Assembly (NCBI RefSeq): GCF_014197855.1
Contig: NZ_JACIGJ010000013.1
Span: 62,001-126,000 of the forward strand
Reading direction: 5' to 3'
From: Roseospira marina
GTDB lineage: Bacteria > Pseudomonadota > Alphaproteobacteria > Rhodospirillales > Rhodospirillaceae
Length of the DNA: 64,000 nt
The notes below the pieces were generated by a model. The model saw only the letters and a program-made list of their open reading frames with translations. It made no database searches and was not told where the DNA came from. Within the stretch, counting starts at the first letter, position 1. Every line of letters begins with the position of its first letter. The translations under genes and the position numbers were made by a program. Positions 44,490 through 53,710 of the stretch are shown piece after piece.

Positions 44490-47400
44490 GTGAGGGCAGA
44501 GGAGATCGAGGCGACGACCGTGCGTGTTCTTCTCGTTGAAGACAATCCATCGTTCGCCTCGCTCGTCTCGGCCTTGCTGGATGAGGGAGCGTCGGCGCAG
44601 TTTGACGTGATCGAGGCCTCAACCCTCGAAGCGGCGCTTGATGCCCTGTCCCGGGATCCGTTCGACGTTGTCGTTCTCGACCTGCAACTGCCCGATTCCG
44701 TTGGCTTGGCCACACTGGATCCGATTCTGCGGGATGCCCCCGACACGCCGATCATCGTCCTGACGGGCACGGATGATGCCTTCGCGGCGGTGGCGGCGGT
44801 GCGCCGGGGCGCCCAGGATTATCTCTCGAAGGACGGCCTTTCGGCGGAAAGCCTCTTGCGCGCCATCCATTACGCCTGCGCTCGCAAGGAAACCCTGACG
44901 ACCCTGGCGAAGGGCGGCGCCTTTCTGGAGGGCGTGGTCAACACCATCGGCGACGGGCTGGCGGCGCTGGAATGCGTGCGCGACCCCAACGGGGCTGTGA
45001 CGGATTTCCGATGCCTTCTGGTCAACCCGGCCTTCACCGCGCTGTTCCAGCGCACCGGCAGCGACGTCACGGATGCGGGCCTGCGAGCGTTGGCCGACGA
45101 TGTAGGCTGGCCCGGGCTGGTGGACGTGCTGGCACGGGTGGTGGCGGACCGCGAGCCCCGCATGCTGGAACAGCGGATCCAGCGGCCCGACGGCGACACC
45201 GGCTGGGTCCGCCTCGGCGCGACCGCGCTGGCCGATGGCGTCGCCATCACACTGACCGACATCACCGAAAGCCAGGTCCAAAAGCAGCGCGTCGCCAAAG
45301 CCCTGGAACAGGCCGAGGCGGCGGATGCGGCCAAGACCACGCTGATGCAGGCGATCAGCCACGAGCTGCGCACCCCCCTGAACAGCATCATTGGCTTCGC
45401 CGAGGTCATCCAGGCCGAGGTGTTCGGCCCGATGGAGAACGCGCAGTACCGCACCTACATCGACGACATCGTCCGGTCGGGCAATGGCATGCTGGAGATC
45501 ATCAACGATCTCCTGGATCTGCGGCGCCTTAAGGACATCGCGCATGCGGACCGAACCTACCGCCACCTCATCGATCTGGCGCCGGACCTGATCTGCGTGG
45601 TGCGCGACAACCGCATTGAGGTGATGAACGACGCTGGCGCGGCGATCCTGGGCGTCTGGCCGGCGGACTCCCTGATCGGGCGGGACTTTCGGCAGTACGT
45701 GCACGAGGACAGCCGCCCGCTGCTCGACGAGGCCGAAACCCTTCTGGTCGGGGAACATCGCCGGCTGCCCGCGCAACTCCTGGACGTGCGCGGCCGGGTG
45801 ATCGACGTGGAACTGGCCGCCGTACCCTACGACCCGGACGGTCCGGGCATCGGGTACATGCTGGTGGCCCGCGACGTCAGCGAACGCCAAAGGGCGACGG
45901 AGCAGATCATCCAGCGCGAGGAACGGCTGTCCAAGATCATGGACACCATGGTCGATGCGCTGATCATCGTCGATTCCCAGGGCACCATCGAAACCTTCAA
46001 CGCCGCCGCCGAAACCATGTTCGAGTACGAGGCGTCGGAGGCGATCGGCAAGCCGGTCACGATCCTGATGCCGGAGGAGGCCGGGGCGAAGCACCAGGAC
46101 CACATCGTTCACTACCTGACCACCGGCAAAAGCCGGGTGATCGGTATGGGCCGGGAGGTGGAGGCGCGCCGCCAGGATGGCACCACGTTCCCCGCCGAAC
46201 TGGCCCTGTCCGAGATGAAAATCGGCGGCCGGCATCTGTTCATCGGCATGATGCGCGACATCACCGAGCGCAAGATCGCCGAGCAGCGCCTGCTGTTCCT
46301 GGCCACGCGCAACCCGCTGACCGGACTGCCCAACCGCGCGCTGTTCCGCGACCGGCTGGAGGCTGCGATTTCGCGCGCGGACACGCGCGGCACGATGCTA
46401 GGCATCCTGTTCGTGGACCTGGACCACTTCAAGAACATCAACGACACGCTCGGCCACCCGGCCGGCGACCGTGTGCTTCAGATGGCCGGGCGCCGCCTGC
46501 AGGGGCACGTGCGCCCCGGCGACACCGTGTCACACCAGAGCGGCGACGAATTCACCGTCATCCTGGAGCATGTGAGCGGCGAGGACGAGGTGGCGGACAT
46601 CGCGCATCGCATGCTGATCGACCTGTCCCGCCCGTTCGAGGTGGACGGGCGCGAGATCTACACCTCCGGGTCCATCGGCGTGGTGATCTATCCGCGCACC
46701 CGGGGCGGCATCTCGAACCTTCTGCGCAACGTCGACACGGCGGTGAACTTCGCCAAGAAGAAAGGCCGCAACAACTATCAGTTCTACACCGATCGTCTGT
46801 CCGACGACATGGTGCGGCGCCTCCAGATCGAAACCGGCCTGCGCCGTGCGCTGGAACGCGATGAGTTGTTTATGGTGTACCAGCCGAAGGTGGACCTGAC
46901 CTCGCGGGCGGTGGTCGGTGCCGAGGCCCTGCTGCGCTGGCGCTCGACCGAGTTGGGCGACGTGTCGCCGGTGGAGTTCGTGCCGGTGGCGGAGGAAACC
47001 GGCCTCGTGGTGCCCATCGGCGAATGGGTGCTGCGGGCGGTGTGCAAACAGCTCCGCGTCTGGCGGGACCAGGGCCTGCCGCCGATCCGGGTGGGCGTCA
47101 ACCTGTCGGCCCGCCAGTTCCGCGACCAGCGGCTGGCCGAGACCATCAAGGGCATCCTCAGCGACACCGGGGTGAAGCCGGAGCTTCTGGACCTGGAACT
47201 GACCGAGAGCATGCTGGTCGAGAACGCGGACGAAGCCGTGGAGGCCCTGTGGTCGCTGAAGAACATCGGCATCACGCTGTCGATCGACGACTTCGGCACC
47301 GGCTATTCGTCGCTGTCCTACCTCAAGCGCTTCCCGATCGACGCGCTCAAGATCGACCGCTCGTTCGTGATGGACATCCCGAGCAGCGAGGATGACATGG

Positions 47401-47621
47401 CGATCACGCAGGCCATCATCCGGATGGCGAGTTCGCTCGGGCTGCAACTGATCGCCGAGGGCGTGGAGACCGAGCCGCAGGTCGAATTCCTGCGCGCCAA
47501 CGGCTGCCAGCTCGGCCAGGGCTACCTGTTCAGCAAACCGATCGAAAAAGAGGGCATGGCCGATCTGCTGAAACACGGATGGTCGCCGCAGCGGGCCGCC
47601 GCCATCGTCGGCAGCCGGTGA
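44490..47621 (+). CDS. REC-PAS-DHp-PAS-PAS-GGDEF-EAL cyclic-di-GMP signalling protein
   Basis: 1043 residues. Order: receiver domain (~10-130; VLLVEDNPSF, Asp in VVLDLQLPDS, LTGTDD, Lys in YLSKD); a PAS-like sensor (~140-260); a histidine-kinase DHp domain (AISHELRTPLNSIIGF, His near 290) ending at LLDLRRLKD with no HATPase domain; two PAS domains (~350-600); GGDEF (~605-765) with SGDEF at the active site; and EAL (~775-1030) with EALLRW, NLSARQF, LTES, IDDFGTGYS, KIDRSF and EGVETE all present. Phosphodiesterase activity is likely, and cyclase activity possible. No transmembrane segment. Start is a GTG; an in-frame GTG at 44520 is an alternative. Stop overlaps the next gene. Confidence 0.93.
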   Translation: MRAEEIEATTVRVLLVEDNPSFASLVSALLDEGASAQFDVIEASTLEAALDALSRDPFDVVVLDLQLPDSVGLATLDPILRDAPDTPIIVLTGTDDAFAAVAAVRRGAQDYLSKDGLSAESLLRAIHYACARKETLTTLAKGGAFLEGVVNTIGDGLAALECVRDPNGAVTDFRCLLVNPAFTALFQRTGSDVTDAGLRALADDVGWPGLVDVLARVVADREPRMLEQRIQRPDGDTGWVRLGATALADGVAITLTDITESQVQKQRVAKALEQAEAADAAKTTLMQAISHELRTPLNSIIGFAEVIQAEVFGPMENAQYRTYIDDIVRSGNGMLEIINDLLDLRRLKDIAHADRTYRHLIDLAPDLICVVRDNRIEVMNDAGAAILGVWPADSLIGRDFRQYVHEDSRPLLDEAETLLVGEHRRLPAQLLDVRGRVIDVELAAVPYDPDGPGIGYMLVARDVSERQRATEQIIQREERLSKIMDTMVDALIIVDSQGTIETFNAAAETMFEYEASEAIGKPVTILMPEEAGAKHQDHIVHYLTTGKSRVIGMGREVEARRQDGTTFPAELALSEMKIGGRHLFIGMMRDITERKIAEQRLLFLATRNPLTGLPNRALFRDRLEAAISRADTRGTMLGILFVDLDHFKNINDTLGHPAGDRVLQMAGRRLQGHVRPGDTVSHQSGDEFTVILEHVSGEDEVADIAHRMLIDLSRPFEVDGREIYTSGSIGVVIYPRTRGGISNLLRNVDTAVNFAKKKGRNNYQFYTDRLSDDMVRRLQIETGLRRALERDELFMVYQPKVDLTSRAVVGAEALLRWRSTELGDVSPVEFVPVAEETGLVVPIGEWVLRAVCKQLRVWRDQGLPPIRVGVNLSARQFRDQRLAETIKGILSDTGVKPELLDLELTESMLVENADEAVEALWSLKNIGITLSIDDFGTGYSSLSYLKRFPIDALKIDRSFVMDIPSSEDDMAITQAIIRMASSLGLQLIAEGVETEPQVEFLRANGCQLGQGYLFSKPIEKEGMADLLKHGWSPQRAAAIVGSR

Positions 47622-49120
47622 GGGCTCGCCCCCCCGTCGCGATCCGCATCCCCCTCCGGCCGGGCCAGGAGCCGGCGGCCCTCCAGACCCTCGCCGGCCT
47701 GCTCGACGACGACCCGTTGGCGCCCGGGCCACCCGTGACGGTCGCCCTGACGGGTGGCCTGAGCCGCCCCCTGCGGGAGGCACTTGCGCCCTGGGCGCCA
47801 CGTGTTCACCACAGCCAGACCGCCCTCCCCGCGCCGGCGCACGCCGAGTCCTGCGTCGCCCGGGAGCCGACGCTGGTGCTACGCCCGGGCGTGGTGGCAC
47901 CGCGCGGTCTGAACGCGCGACTGGCGACGATCGGGCCGGCGCTGGAGGCCCCGCGAGCGGTGCCGTGCGTCCCCCTGCCGCCCAGCACCCAAAACCATCC
48001 CGCCTGCTTCGGCATCCATGTGCCGGACTTTTCGACCCCAGCGGCGGCGCCCTCCCCCACCGCGCCGGTCGGCGGCGTTCTCGTGCCGGCCGGCGTTCCG
48101 CTGACGGTCGCGAATCACCCCGACACCCTGCCCCGCTGCGAACGGCTCGCGCTGGCCGGCCATCCGGCCGATGCGGCGCCAGAGCGGGTCACCACGCTTT
48201 ATGATCTTGCCGGGCTCCACGCCGGGCGCCCGGCGGTGGTGGTGGGAAACGGGCCCTCCCTCGCAACGCTCGACCTCGCGCCGCTGCGCGATGCCGTGAC
48301 CTTCGCCCTGAACGGGGCGTGGCGGCTGCATCACACGGGCCGCCTGACGCCCACATGGCATCTGGTCGAGGACCGCCGCGTCGCCGTCGAGGAGGCGGCC
48401 GCGCTGCGCGCCCTGGATTGGGCGCCCCTGATCCTGCCCGTGGATCATGCCGATGTGATCCCGCGCGCAGCTGGACGCCTGCATCTTCCGGTGGACTGGT
48501 CGTGGTACGCGCCGGATGACCGCCGGCCCGTGCCGGGGTTCGCCACCCGCGCCGACGGTCCGCTGCACGCCGGGCAGACCGTGGCCTATCTGGCGGTACA
48601 GCTTGCGTTCCTGATGGGCTGCGATCCGGTGGTGCTGGTCGGGGTCGATCTGCGCTACCGGCTGCCACCCGACGCCCGCATCGACGGGCGCGTGGTGACC
48701 TCCCACGGCCCCGACCCGAACCATGCCGATATGGATGGAAGCGGTGGGGCGGGACCGGGGGGCTACTTCGGTCCCGGCCGGACGTGGCATCTGCCCAAGC
48801 CCGACCGCATGCACGCTGCGCTGCGTCATGCGGCGACCGTGTTCGCGGCGCACGGCCGGCACCTCCTCTTCGCGGGGCCGGACGGCACGGGTCCAGGGGG
48901 CCTTGCGCGTGTGCGCTACCCGGGTTTCGCGGTGGACAGACCCCGCTTGGCGACGCGCCACCGCCACGCCACCAGCAGCCACGCCAGCGCCGCCTGCCCC
49001 AGCGCCGGGATCAACGCGCCGAAGACCGTCGGCGCCACGGTGGGCATCACGGCGGCGGAGGCACCGGGCGAGACGTTGACCAACGCCACAGGCACCAGGA
49101 TATACAGCGCCCACAGATAG
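47618..49120 (+). CDS. DUF115/MAF_flag10-type protein (motility-accessory-like)
   Basis: 500 residues from a GTG that overlaps the upstream stop. Residues ~200-400 match the DUF115 (6-hydroxymethylpterin pyrophosphokinase MptE-like / motility accessory factor) domain: VVVGNGPSLATLDLAPL, FALNGAWRL, WHLVEDRR, VGVDLRY. Relatives modify flagellin or surface glycans. Residues 1-200 have no recognised domain. The last ~65 residues lie over the 3' end of the oppositely oriented ABC permease gene and look like antisense read-through, so the natural end may have been lost. Coupling to the c-di-GMP gene suggests a motility or surface role. Confidence 0.72.
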   Translation: MRARPPVAIRIPLRPGQEPAALQTLAGLLDDDPLAPGPPVTVALTGGLSRPLREALAPWAPRVHHSQTALPAPAHAESCVAREPTLVLRPGVVAPRGLNARLATIGPALEAPRAVPCVPLPPSTQNHPACFGIHVPDFSTPAAAPSPTAPVGGVLVPAGVPLTVANHPDTLPRCERLALAGHPADAAPERVTTLYDLAGLHAGRPAVVVGNGPSLATLDLAPLRDAVTFALNGAWRLHHTGRLTPTWHLVEDRRVAVEEAAALRALDWAPLILPVDHADVIPRAAGRLHLPVDWSWYAPDDRRPVPGFATRADGPLHAGQTVAYLAVQLAFLMGCDPVVLVGVDLRYRLPPDARIDGRVVTSHGPDPNHADMDGSGGAGPGGYFGPGRTWHLPKPDRMHAALRHAATVFAAHGRHLLFAGPDGTGPGGLARVRYPGFAVDRPRLATRHRHATSSHASAACPSAGINAPKTVGATVGITAAEAPGETLTNATGTRIYSAHR

Positions 49121-50265
49121 ATCAGCCCGGCCCATGGCCCTCGCCGCGCGCCGGAGTCCAGGTTCAACGCCAGGATCACGCCGACGTCCCGCAGCAGGAA
49201 CAGCCCGCCGCTCCAGATCAGGACGGGCAGCCACGACGGCTCCGGCACCCGCAGCCAGATCACAGTCAGCACCAGCCCCAGCAGGAGCGTCACGGCCAGA
49301 CCCAGCCCCCAGGCCGGCGCCTCGGTCAGCAGGGCGCCCGGTCGGCTTCGGGCGCGCGTCGGCCCCGCCAGCCAGCGCCGCATCTCGACGCTGTTGTGCA
49401 TCCCCAGAAGGGCGGCCACGAGCGTCAGGCCGGCCACGGTGCCGATCATGATCACCAGCGGCACGGCGTCGACCGCCAGCATGGTTCCGAACAGGCTGAC
49501 GACCAGAAGCTCGTCCCCGAACCCGGCGACATAGACGGCGCAGAAGGCCAGGAACGCCAGCCATGTCCAGGGCTGAGCGCGGTAGCGCAGTTCCTCGCGC
49601 ATCAGGGCGTGAATGCCGGCCAGCACCCAACCCAGCGCCAAGGCCTTGGAGAGGAGGATGAAGTCGCGGCCGTCCACCGTCAGGGACCACCATTCAACCG
49701 GCCGCGCCTCCCACAAGCTCTCCTGCGTCGTCAGCCAGACCGCCAGACCGATGGCGAAGATCTGCGCCAGGGCGACTCCCAAGCGCTTGCCGCCCGTCCG
49801 CCGCACCCGTTGCAGCAACAGCCCGAACAGCAGCGCGCCGGCCTGCGCCACCACCCCGGTCAGCAGAAGGTCCAGCAGTTCCACCATACCCGTGATGCCG
49901 GCGATCCAGATCGCCGCCACCGCGAACGCGGCCCCGTACCACATGAAGGCGGTCACCCCGAACAGCTTGCCCCAGGTCATGGCCCAGGGGGACAGGCCGC
50001 TCATGCGCTGGGCGTCCCAGGTGCCGGCCTGGATCTCGTCGGCGACCGCGCCCGCCGTCAGCCGCGTGCCCCACAACAGCAGCAGCACGACCAGCGCGCC
50101 GTGAGCGATCACATCGACCGTCTCGGCGCCGCCCGCTTCCGCGCCCGCCAGAAACAGCAACCCCAGAACGACCGGCATGCCGAGCAGGCGTTGGGGCGAG
50201 ATCTCCACCATCAGATTGCGGCGGAACTCGGGGTTCCCCAGACGCGCGGTCGCGAATCGGGTCAT
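48916..50265 (-). CDS. ABC transporter permease, about 12 membrane segments
   Basis: 449 residues, strongly hydrophobic. It begins with a cytoplasmic N-terminus that includes NPEFRRNLMVEISPQRLLG, like other ABC-2/gliding-type permeases. The AVADEIQAGTWDAQRMSGLSPW segment resembles the coupling-helix region of ABC-2 proteins. It is coupled to the ATPase gene by a 4-bp ATGA overlap. The substrate is unknown. Its 3' end overlaps the DUF115 gene by 205 bp on the opposite strand. Confidence 0.8.
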   Translation of the reverse strand: MTRFATARLGNPEFRRNLMVEISPQRLLGMPVVLGLLFLAGAEAGGAETVDVIAHGALVVLLLLWGTRLTAGAVADEIQAGTWDAQRMSGLSPWAMTWGKLFGVTAFMWYGAAFAVAAIWIAGITGMVELLDLLLTGVVAQAGALLFGLLLQRVRRTGGKRLGVALAQIFAIGLAVWLTTQESLWEARPVEWWSLTVDGRDFILLSKALALGWVLAGIHALMREELRYRAQPWTWLAFLAFCAVYVAGFGDELLVVSLFGTMLAVDAVPLVIMIGTVAGLTLVAALLGMHNSVEMRRWLAGPTRARSRPGALLTEAPAWGLGLAVTLLLGLVLTVIWLRVPEPSWLPVLIWSGGLFLLRDVGVILALNLDSGARRGPWAGLIYLWALYILVPVALVNVSPGASAAVMPTVAPTVFGALIPALGQAALAWLLVAWRWRVAKRGLSTAKPG

Positions 50266-51275
50266 GGCGCCTCTCCGGCCGGCTCGCGCGGCTCACGCAG
50301 GTGATCGAGATAGACATCCTGGAGGTTCCGGCGCTCCACATCGAACCCACACACCGGCACCCCGGCCGCCACCAGGGCGGCCAGCAGATCGGTCCGGCGC
50401 GCGGGATCGGCGCCGTCAACCAGGGTCACGAAGACGCGCCGGTCGTCCTCCCCCAGCGGGGTCACATCGGCGATGTCGTCGCGCGCCGCCAGAACCGCAG
50501 CCGCGTCGGGGGTGGGATGGCTGAGGGACACCAGCAGCCGCGCCGGCCCGGTCCGGTCGTTCGCCACCCCGGGTTCACCGCCGGCCTCATCGCCCAGCGC
50601 ATCGTGGCGGATCAGCCGGCCGTCGCGCAGGATCATGACGTGCGTGGAGTAGTCCTCAAGCTCCGACAGAATGTGGGAGGACACCACCAGCGTCATCCCA
50701 TAGTCCGTCCGCAGGCGGCGCAGCAGCCCGGCCAGATCGGCCCGGTTCTCCGGATCCAGCCCGGACGCCGGCTCGTCCAGCAGCACCACCCGGGGCCGGT
50801 GAATGATCGTCTGCGCGGTGGCGAGACGCTGGCGCATGCCGCGCGACAGGGTGCCGGCGCGGTGCGACAGCCGCTCGGACAGGCCGACCGCCGCCGCCGC
50901 CCAGGCGATGCGCTCGGGAATCGCGGATCGCGGCACGCCGCGCGCGGCGGCGGCGTACCACAGGCCCGCCTCGACGGTCAGCGAATCATAGAGACCGAAG
51001 AAATCTTGCAGGAACCCGGTCATGCGATGGACGGCGCGCGGCCGCTCCGTCGCGTCCAGCCCGGCGACCCGAATCCGACCGGCGAACGGCAGATCCAGCG
51101 CGGCGAGGCAGCGCAGCAGCGTGGTCTTGCCGGCGCCATTGGGGCCGACCAACGCCGTCACAGTCCCGGGCGCGATGGAGAAGGATACGGCGTCGAGCGC
51201 CCGCAGGCCCGGATAATCCTGGGTCAGATTGGCCACCTCGATCAACGGCGGGGCGACGGAGGCGGCTGTGGGCAC
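50262..51275 (-). CDS. ABC transporter ATP-binding protein
   Basis: About 337 residues from the GTG at 51275. Walker A VGPNGAGKTTL, signature LSRGMRQRL, Walker B VVLLDEPASGLD and the switch His in SSHIL are present. A C-terminal extension (~100 residues) ends in FDVERRNLQDVYLDHL, typical of CcmA/NatA-type exporter ATPases. The start is uncertain. The frame stays open to 51464, but that extension would cover the LexA box and the imuA start. It works with the permease encoded downstream. Confidence 0.87.
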   Translation of the reverse strand: MPTAASVAPPLIEVANLTQDYPGLRALDAVSFSIAPGTVTALVGPNGAGKTTLLRCLAALDLPFAGRIRVAGLDATERPRAVHRMTGFLQDFFGLYDSLTVEAGLWYAAAARGVPRSAIPERIAWAAAAVGLSERLSHRAGTLSRGMRQRLATAQTIIHRPRVVLLDEPASGLDPENRADLAGLLRRLRTDYGMTLVVSSHILSELEDYSTHVMILRDGRLIRHDALGDEAGGEPGVANDRTGPARLLVSLSHPTPDAAAVLAARDDIADVTPLGEDDRRVFVTLVDGADPARRTDLLAALVAAGVPVCGFDVERRNLQDVYLDHLREPREPAGEAP

Positions 51276-51431
51276 GGGGCGGTGATCCTGATCGGGATAA
51301 GTGAACCTCTTGACCGTGGGGGTTCGCCCCGGACGGGTCAAGACCGGGAGCCAGCGTGGCCTGACACGACCCAGGGATTGAGGACGCGACCGAGGGTGGG
51401 ACGTGTTGACTCCCGGCGCGACTCTCGCATA

Positions 51432-51446
51432 GAACAAATACGGAAC
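51432..51446 (+). promoter_or_regulatory. LexA (SOS) box upstream of imuA
   Basis: GAAC-AAATACG-GAAC, a perfect GAAC-N7-GAAC direct repeat, the alphaproteobacterial LexA operator. It ends 16 bp before the imuA ATG and predicts SOS induction of the imuA-imuB-dnaE2 operon. Confidence 0.9.
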
Positions 51447-51462
51447 ACGAAGGGCTGGTCGC

Positions 51463-52239
51463 ATGTCTCACTCATCCTCGTTGGAACGGCTGCGCCAGCG
51501 GATCCAGCGCCTGGAAGGGGCGTCCCGGACCGCCGGCGCCACCCTGCCCTTGGGGCTGGAGGCCGTGGATACCGCGCTGCCCTGGGGCGGTCTGCCGCTG
51601 GGGTGCCTGCATCAAGTGGTGGGCGCCGACGCGGACCCGGCGGAACAGGCCACCGGACCGGCCGCGGCGCTCGGCTTCACCGCGCTTCTGGCGGGCCGGC
51701 TGGCGGCGCACCGGGACGCGCCGGTGCTGTGGTGCCTCCGCCAAGGGGGGACGGACGACACGCTGTATCCCCCGGGGTTGGCCCAGCTCGGCCTGCCGCC
51801 GCGCCGGATCATGATCGCCCGCGCCCGCGACGACGCGCAGGTGCTGTGGTGCCTGGAAGAGGGCCTGCGCACCCCGGGCCTCGCCGCCGTCGTGGGACAG
51901 GTGCGCGTCGCCGGTCTCACCGCTGGGCGGCGGCTTCAGCTCGCGGCCGAGGCCGGCGGCGTCACGGGCCTGCTGCTGGTGCCCGCCGGACGCGCCGGAC
52001 CGGCGGGATCGGTCGCGGCCACCACGCGCTGGCGGGTCACCCCCGTTCCGGCCGCGCCGGTGGCGTGGTCGGGGCTGGGCGCGGTGCGTTGGGACGTACG
52101 GCTGGAGCGATGCCGAAGCGGTCGGCCGGCGGGTTGGCGACTGGAGTGGAACGATGAGACGAGTGCTCTTTCTGTGGTTGCCGCGCTTCGCGACGGATCG
52201 GGCGACCCGTGCGGGAACGCCGTCCGCTGGTCCGCGTGA
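51463..52239 (+). CDS. imuA: ImuA, SOS mutagenesis accessory protein
   Basis: 258 residues, RecA-like but small. LPLGLEAVDTALPWGGLPLGCLHQVVG aligns with the RecA/ImuA start, but the Walker A Lys-Thr is absent. VLWCLRQGG, LYPPGLAQLGL and LWCLEEGLR are ImuA hallmarks. ImuA works with ImuB and DnaE2 in translesion synthesis. AAGGG precedes the ATG. It overlaps imuB by 86 bp, an unusually long same-strand overlap that may tie their translation. Confidence 0.92.
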   Translation: MSHSSSLERLRQRIQRLEGASRTAGATLPLGLEAVDTALPWGGLPLGCLHQVVGADADPAEQATGPAAALGFTALLAGRLAAHRDAPVLWCLRQGGTDDTLYPPGLAQLGLPPRRIMIARARDDAQVLWCLEEGLRTPGLAAVVGQVRVAGLTAGRRLQLAAEAGGVTGLLLVPAGRAGPAGSVAATTRWRVTPVPAAPVAWSGLGAVRWDVRLERCRSGRPAGWRLEWNDETSALSVVAALRDGSGDPCGNAVRWSA

Positions 52240-53710
52240 GGCCCCGTTCGCCCTGGTGACGGAGACGGGCACGACCGCGACTCTGTACGCCGTCAACCGC
52301 CCGGCGGAGACCGCCGGCGTGTTCGCGAACCGGCCGCTGACCGACGCCCGCGCCGCGTGCCCCACGCTGGCGACACGCCCCGCCGATCCCGCCGCCGACA
52401 CCGCCGCACTCGGCGCGCTGGCCACCTGGGCGACGCGCTACACCCCCTGGACCGCCATCGAGGGGCCGGGCCCCGGTGGCGAGGGCGGCCTGTGGCTCGA
52501 CATCACCGGCTGCGCCCATCTACTCGGCGGCGAGGAGTCCCTGGCCCGCGACCTGCGGACGCGCGTACGCGCGGCGGGCTTCACGACCGTCCGCCTGGGG
52601 CTGGCAGACACCCAGGGCGCCGCCTGGGCCGCCGCCCGCTTCCTGGCCGACGACACCACCGAGCCGCCGGGCGTCGCCCATCTGCCGGAAGGCGCCCAAC
52701 GCCAGCTTCTCATGGGCCTGCCGGTGGAGGCCCTGCGCCTACCCGCCGATGTGTGCGAAACCCTGCGACGCCTCGGCCTGACCCGGATCGGCGACCTCGC
52801 CGCCCTGCCCCGGGCGCCCCTGGCCGCGCGCCTGGGCACGGTGGTGGCGCAGCGGCTGGATCAGGCGCTCGGCCATGCGCCGGAGCCCTTCACCCCGCGT
52901 CCGCCGGCCGACCCCTGGCGCGAGGCTCTCGCCTTCGCCGAGCCCATCGGCCGCACGGAGGACATCGCCCACGCCATCGCCACCCTCTGTCGCGCCTTCC
53001 AGCCCCGGCTGGAGCGCCGCCGCCACGGCGCCCGGCGTCTGGTGCTGGAGATGGCGCGCGTCGACGGCACCATGATCCACCGGGCGGTCGGGACCAGCCG
53101 ACCGACCCGCGACCCGCAGGCCCTGGCCCGCCTGTTCCAGGAGACACTGGACGGCCTGGATGTCGGCTTCGGGATCGAGGCCATGGTGCTGACGCTCACC
53201 GCCGTGCAGCCCCTGGAGGCCACACAAATTGAGGCCGCACCGGAGTCCGCGCCGGCCGGCGTTGGCCGCTCCGGACAGGCGGACGACGCCATTGCCCTAC
53301 TGTTCGACCGCCTGCGCACGCGGCTGGGCACGACCCAGGTCGTCCGCCCGATCCCGCACCCCAGCCATGTGCCGGAAAGCGCCGTGACCACGACCGACCG
53401 CCGGCCCGGCGGGGCCCCTGCGCTCTGGCCGGCGACGGCGCTGCGGCCGCCGCGCCTGCTGGCACCGGAGCCAGTGGACGTGCTGACCGACGGCCGGCCG
53501 CCGACCCGCTTCCGCTGGCGTCGGCAGGTGTGGACCGTAGCCCGCGCCGAGGGGCCGGAGCGGCTCGTCCCCGAGTGGTGGCATGGCGCGGAAGCGCCCG
53601 CGCCGGATCGGATCCGCGACCTCTGGCGCATCGAGGACCCCGGCGGCCACCGCCTGTGGCTGGCGCACGAAGCCAATGCCCGCTGGTGCGTGCGGGGGGT
53701 GTTTCCATGA
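52154..53710 (+). CDS. imuB: ImuB, inactive Y-family polymerase-like protein
   Basis: 518 residues. It starts RRVLFLWLPRFATDR, the ImuB form of the palm, where the DinB catalytic acids are missing. LWLDITGCAHLLGGEE, RLGLADTQGAAWAAARF and LRRLGLTRIGDLAALPRAPLAARLG (helix-hairpin-helix thumb) follow. It acts as the hub linking DnaE2, ImuA and the beta clamp. It overlaps dnaE2 by 4 bp (ATGA). Confidence 0.94.
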   Translation: MRRVLFLWLPRFATDRATRAGTPSAGPREAPFALVTETGTTATLYAVNRPAETAGVFANRPLTDARAACPTLATRPADPAADTAALGALATWATRYTPWTAIEGPGPGGEGGLWLDITGCAHLLGGEESLARDLRTRVRAAGFTTVRLGLADTQGAAWAAARFLADDTTEPPGVAHLPEGAQRQLLMGLPVEALRLPADVCETLRRLGLTRIGDLAALPRAPLAARLGTVVAQRLDQALGHAPEPFTPRPPADPWREALAFAEPIGRTEDIAHAIATLCRAFQPRLERRRHGARRLVLEMARVDGTMIHRAVGTSRPTRDPQALARLFQETLDGLDVGFGIEAMVLTLTAVQPLEATQIEAAPESAPAGVGRSGQADDAIALLFDRLRTRLGTTQVVRPIPHPSHVPESAVTTTDRRPGGAPALWPATALRPPRLLAPEPVDVLTDGRPPTRFRWRRQVWTVARAEGPERLVPEWWHGAEAPAPDRIRDLWRIEDPGGHRLWLAHEANARWCVRGVFP

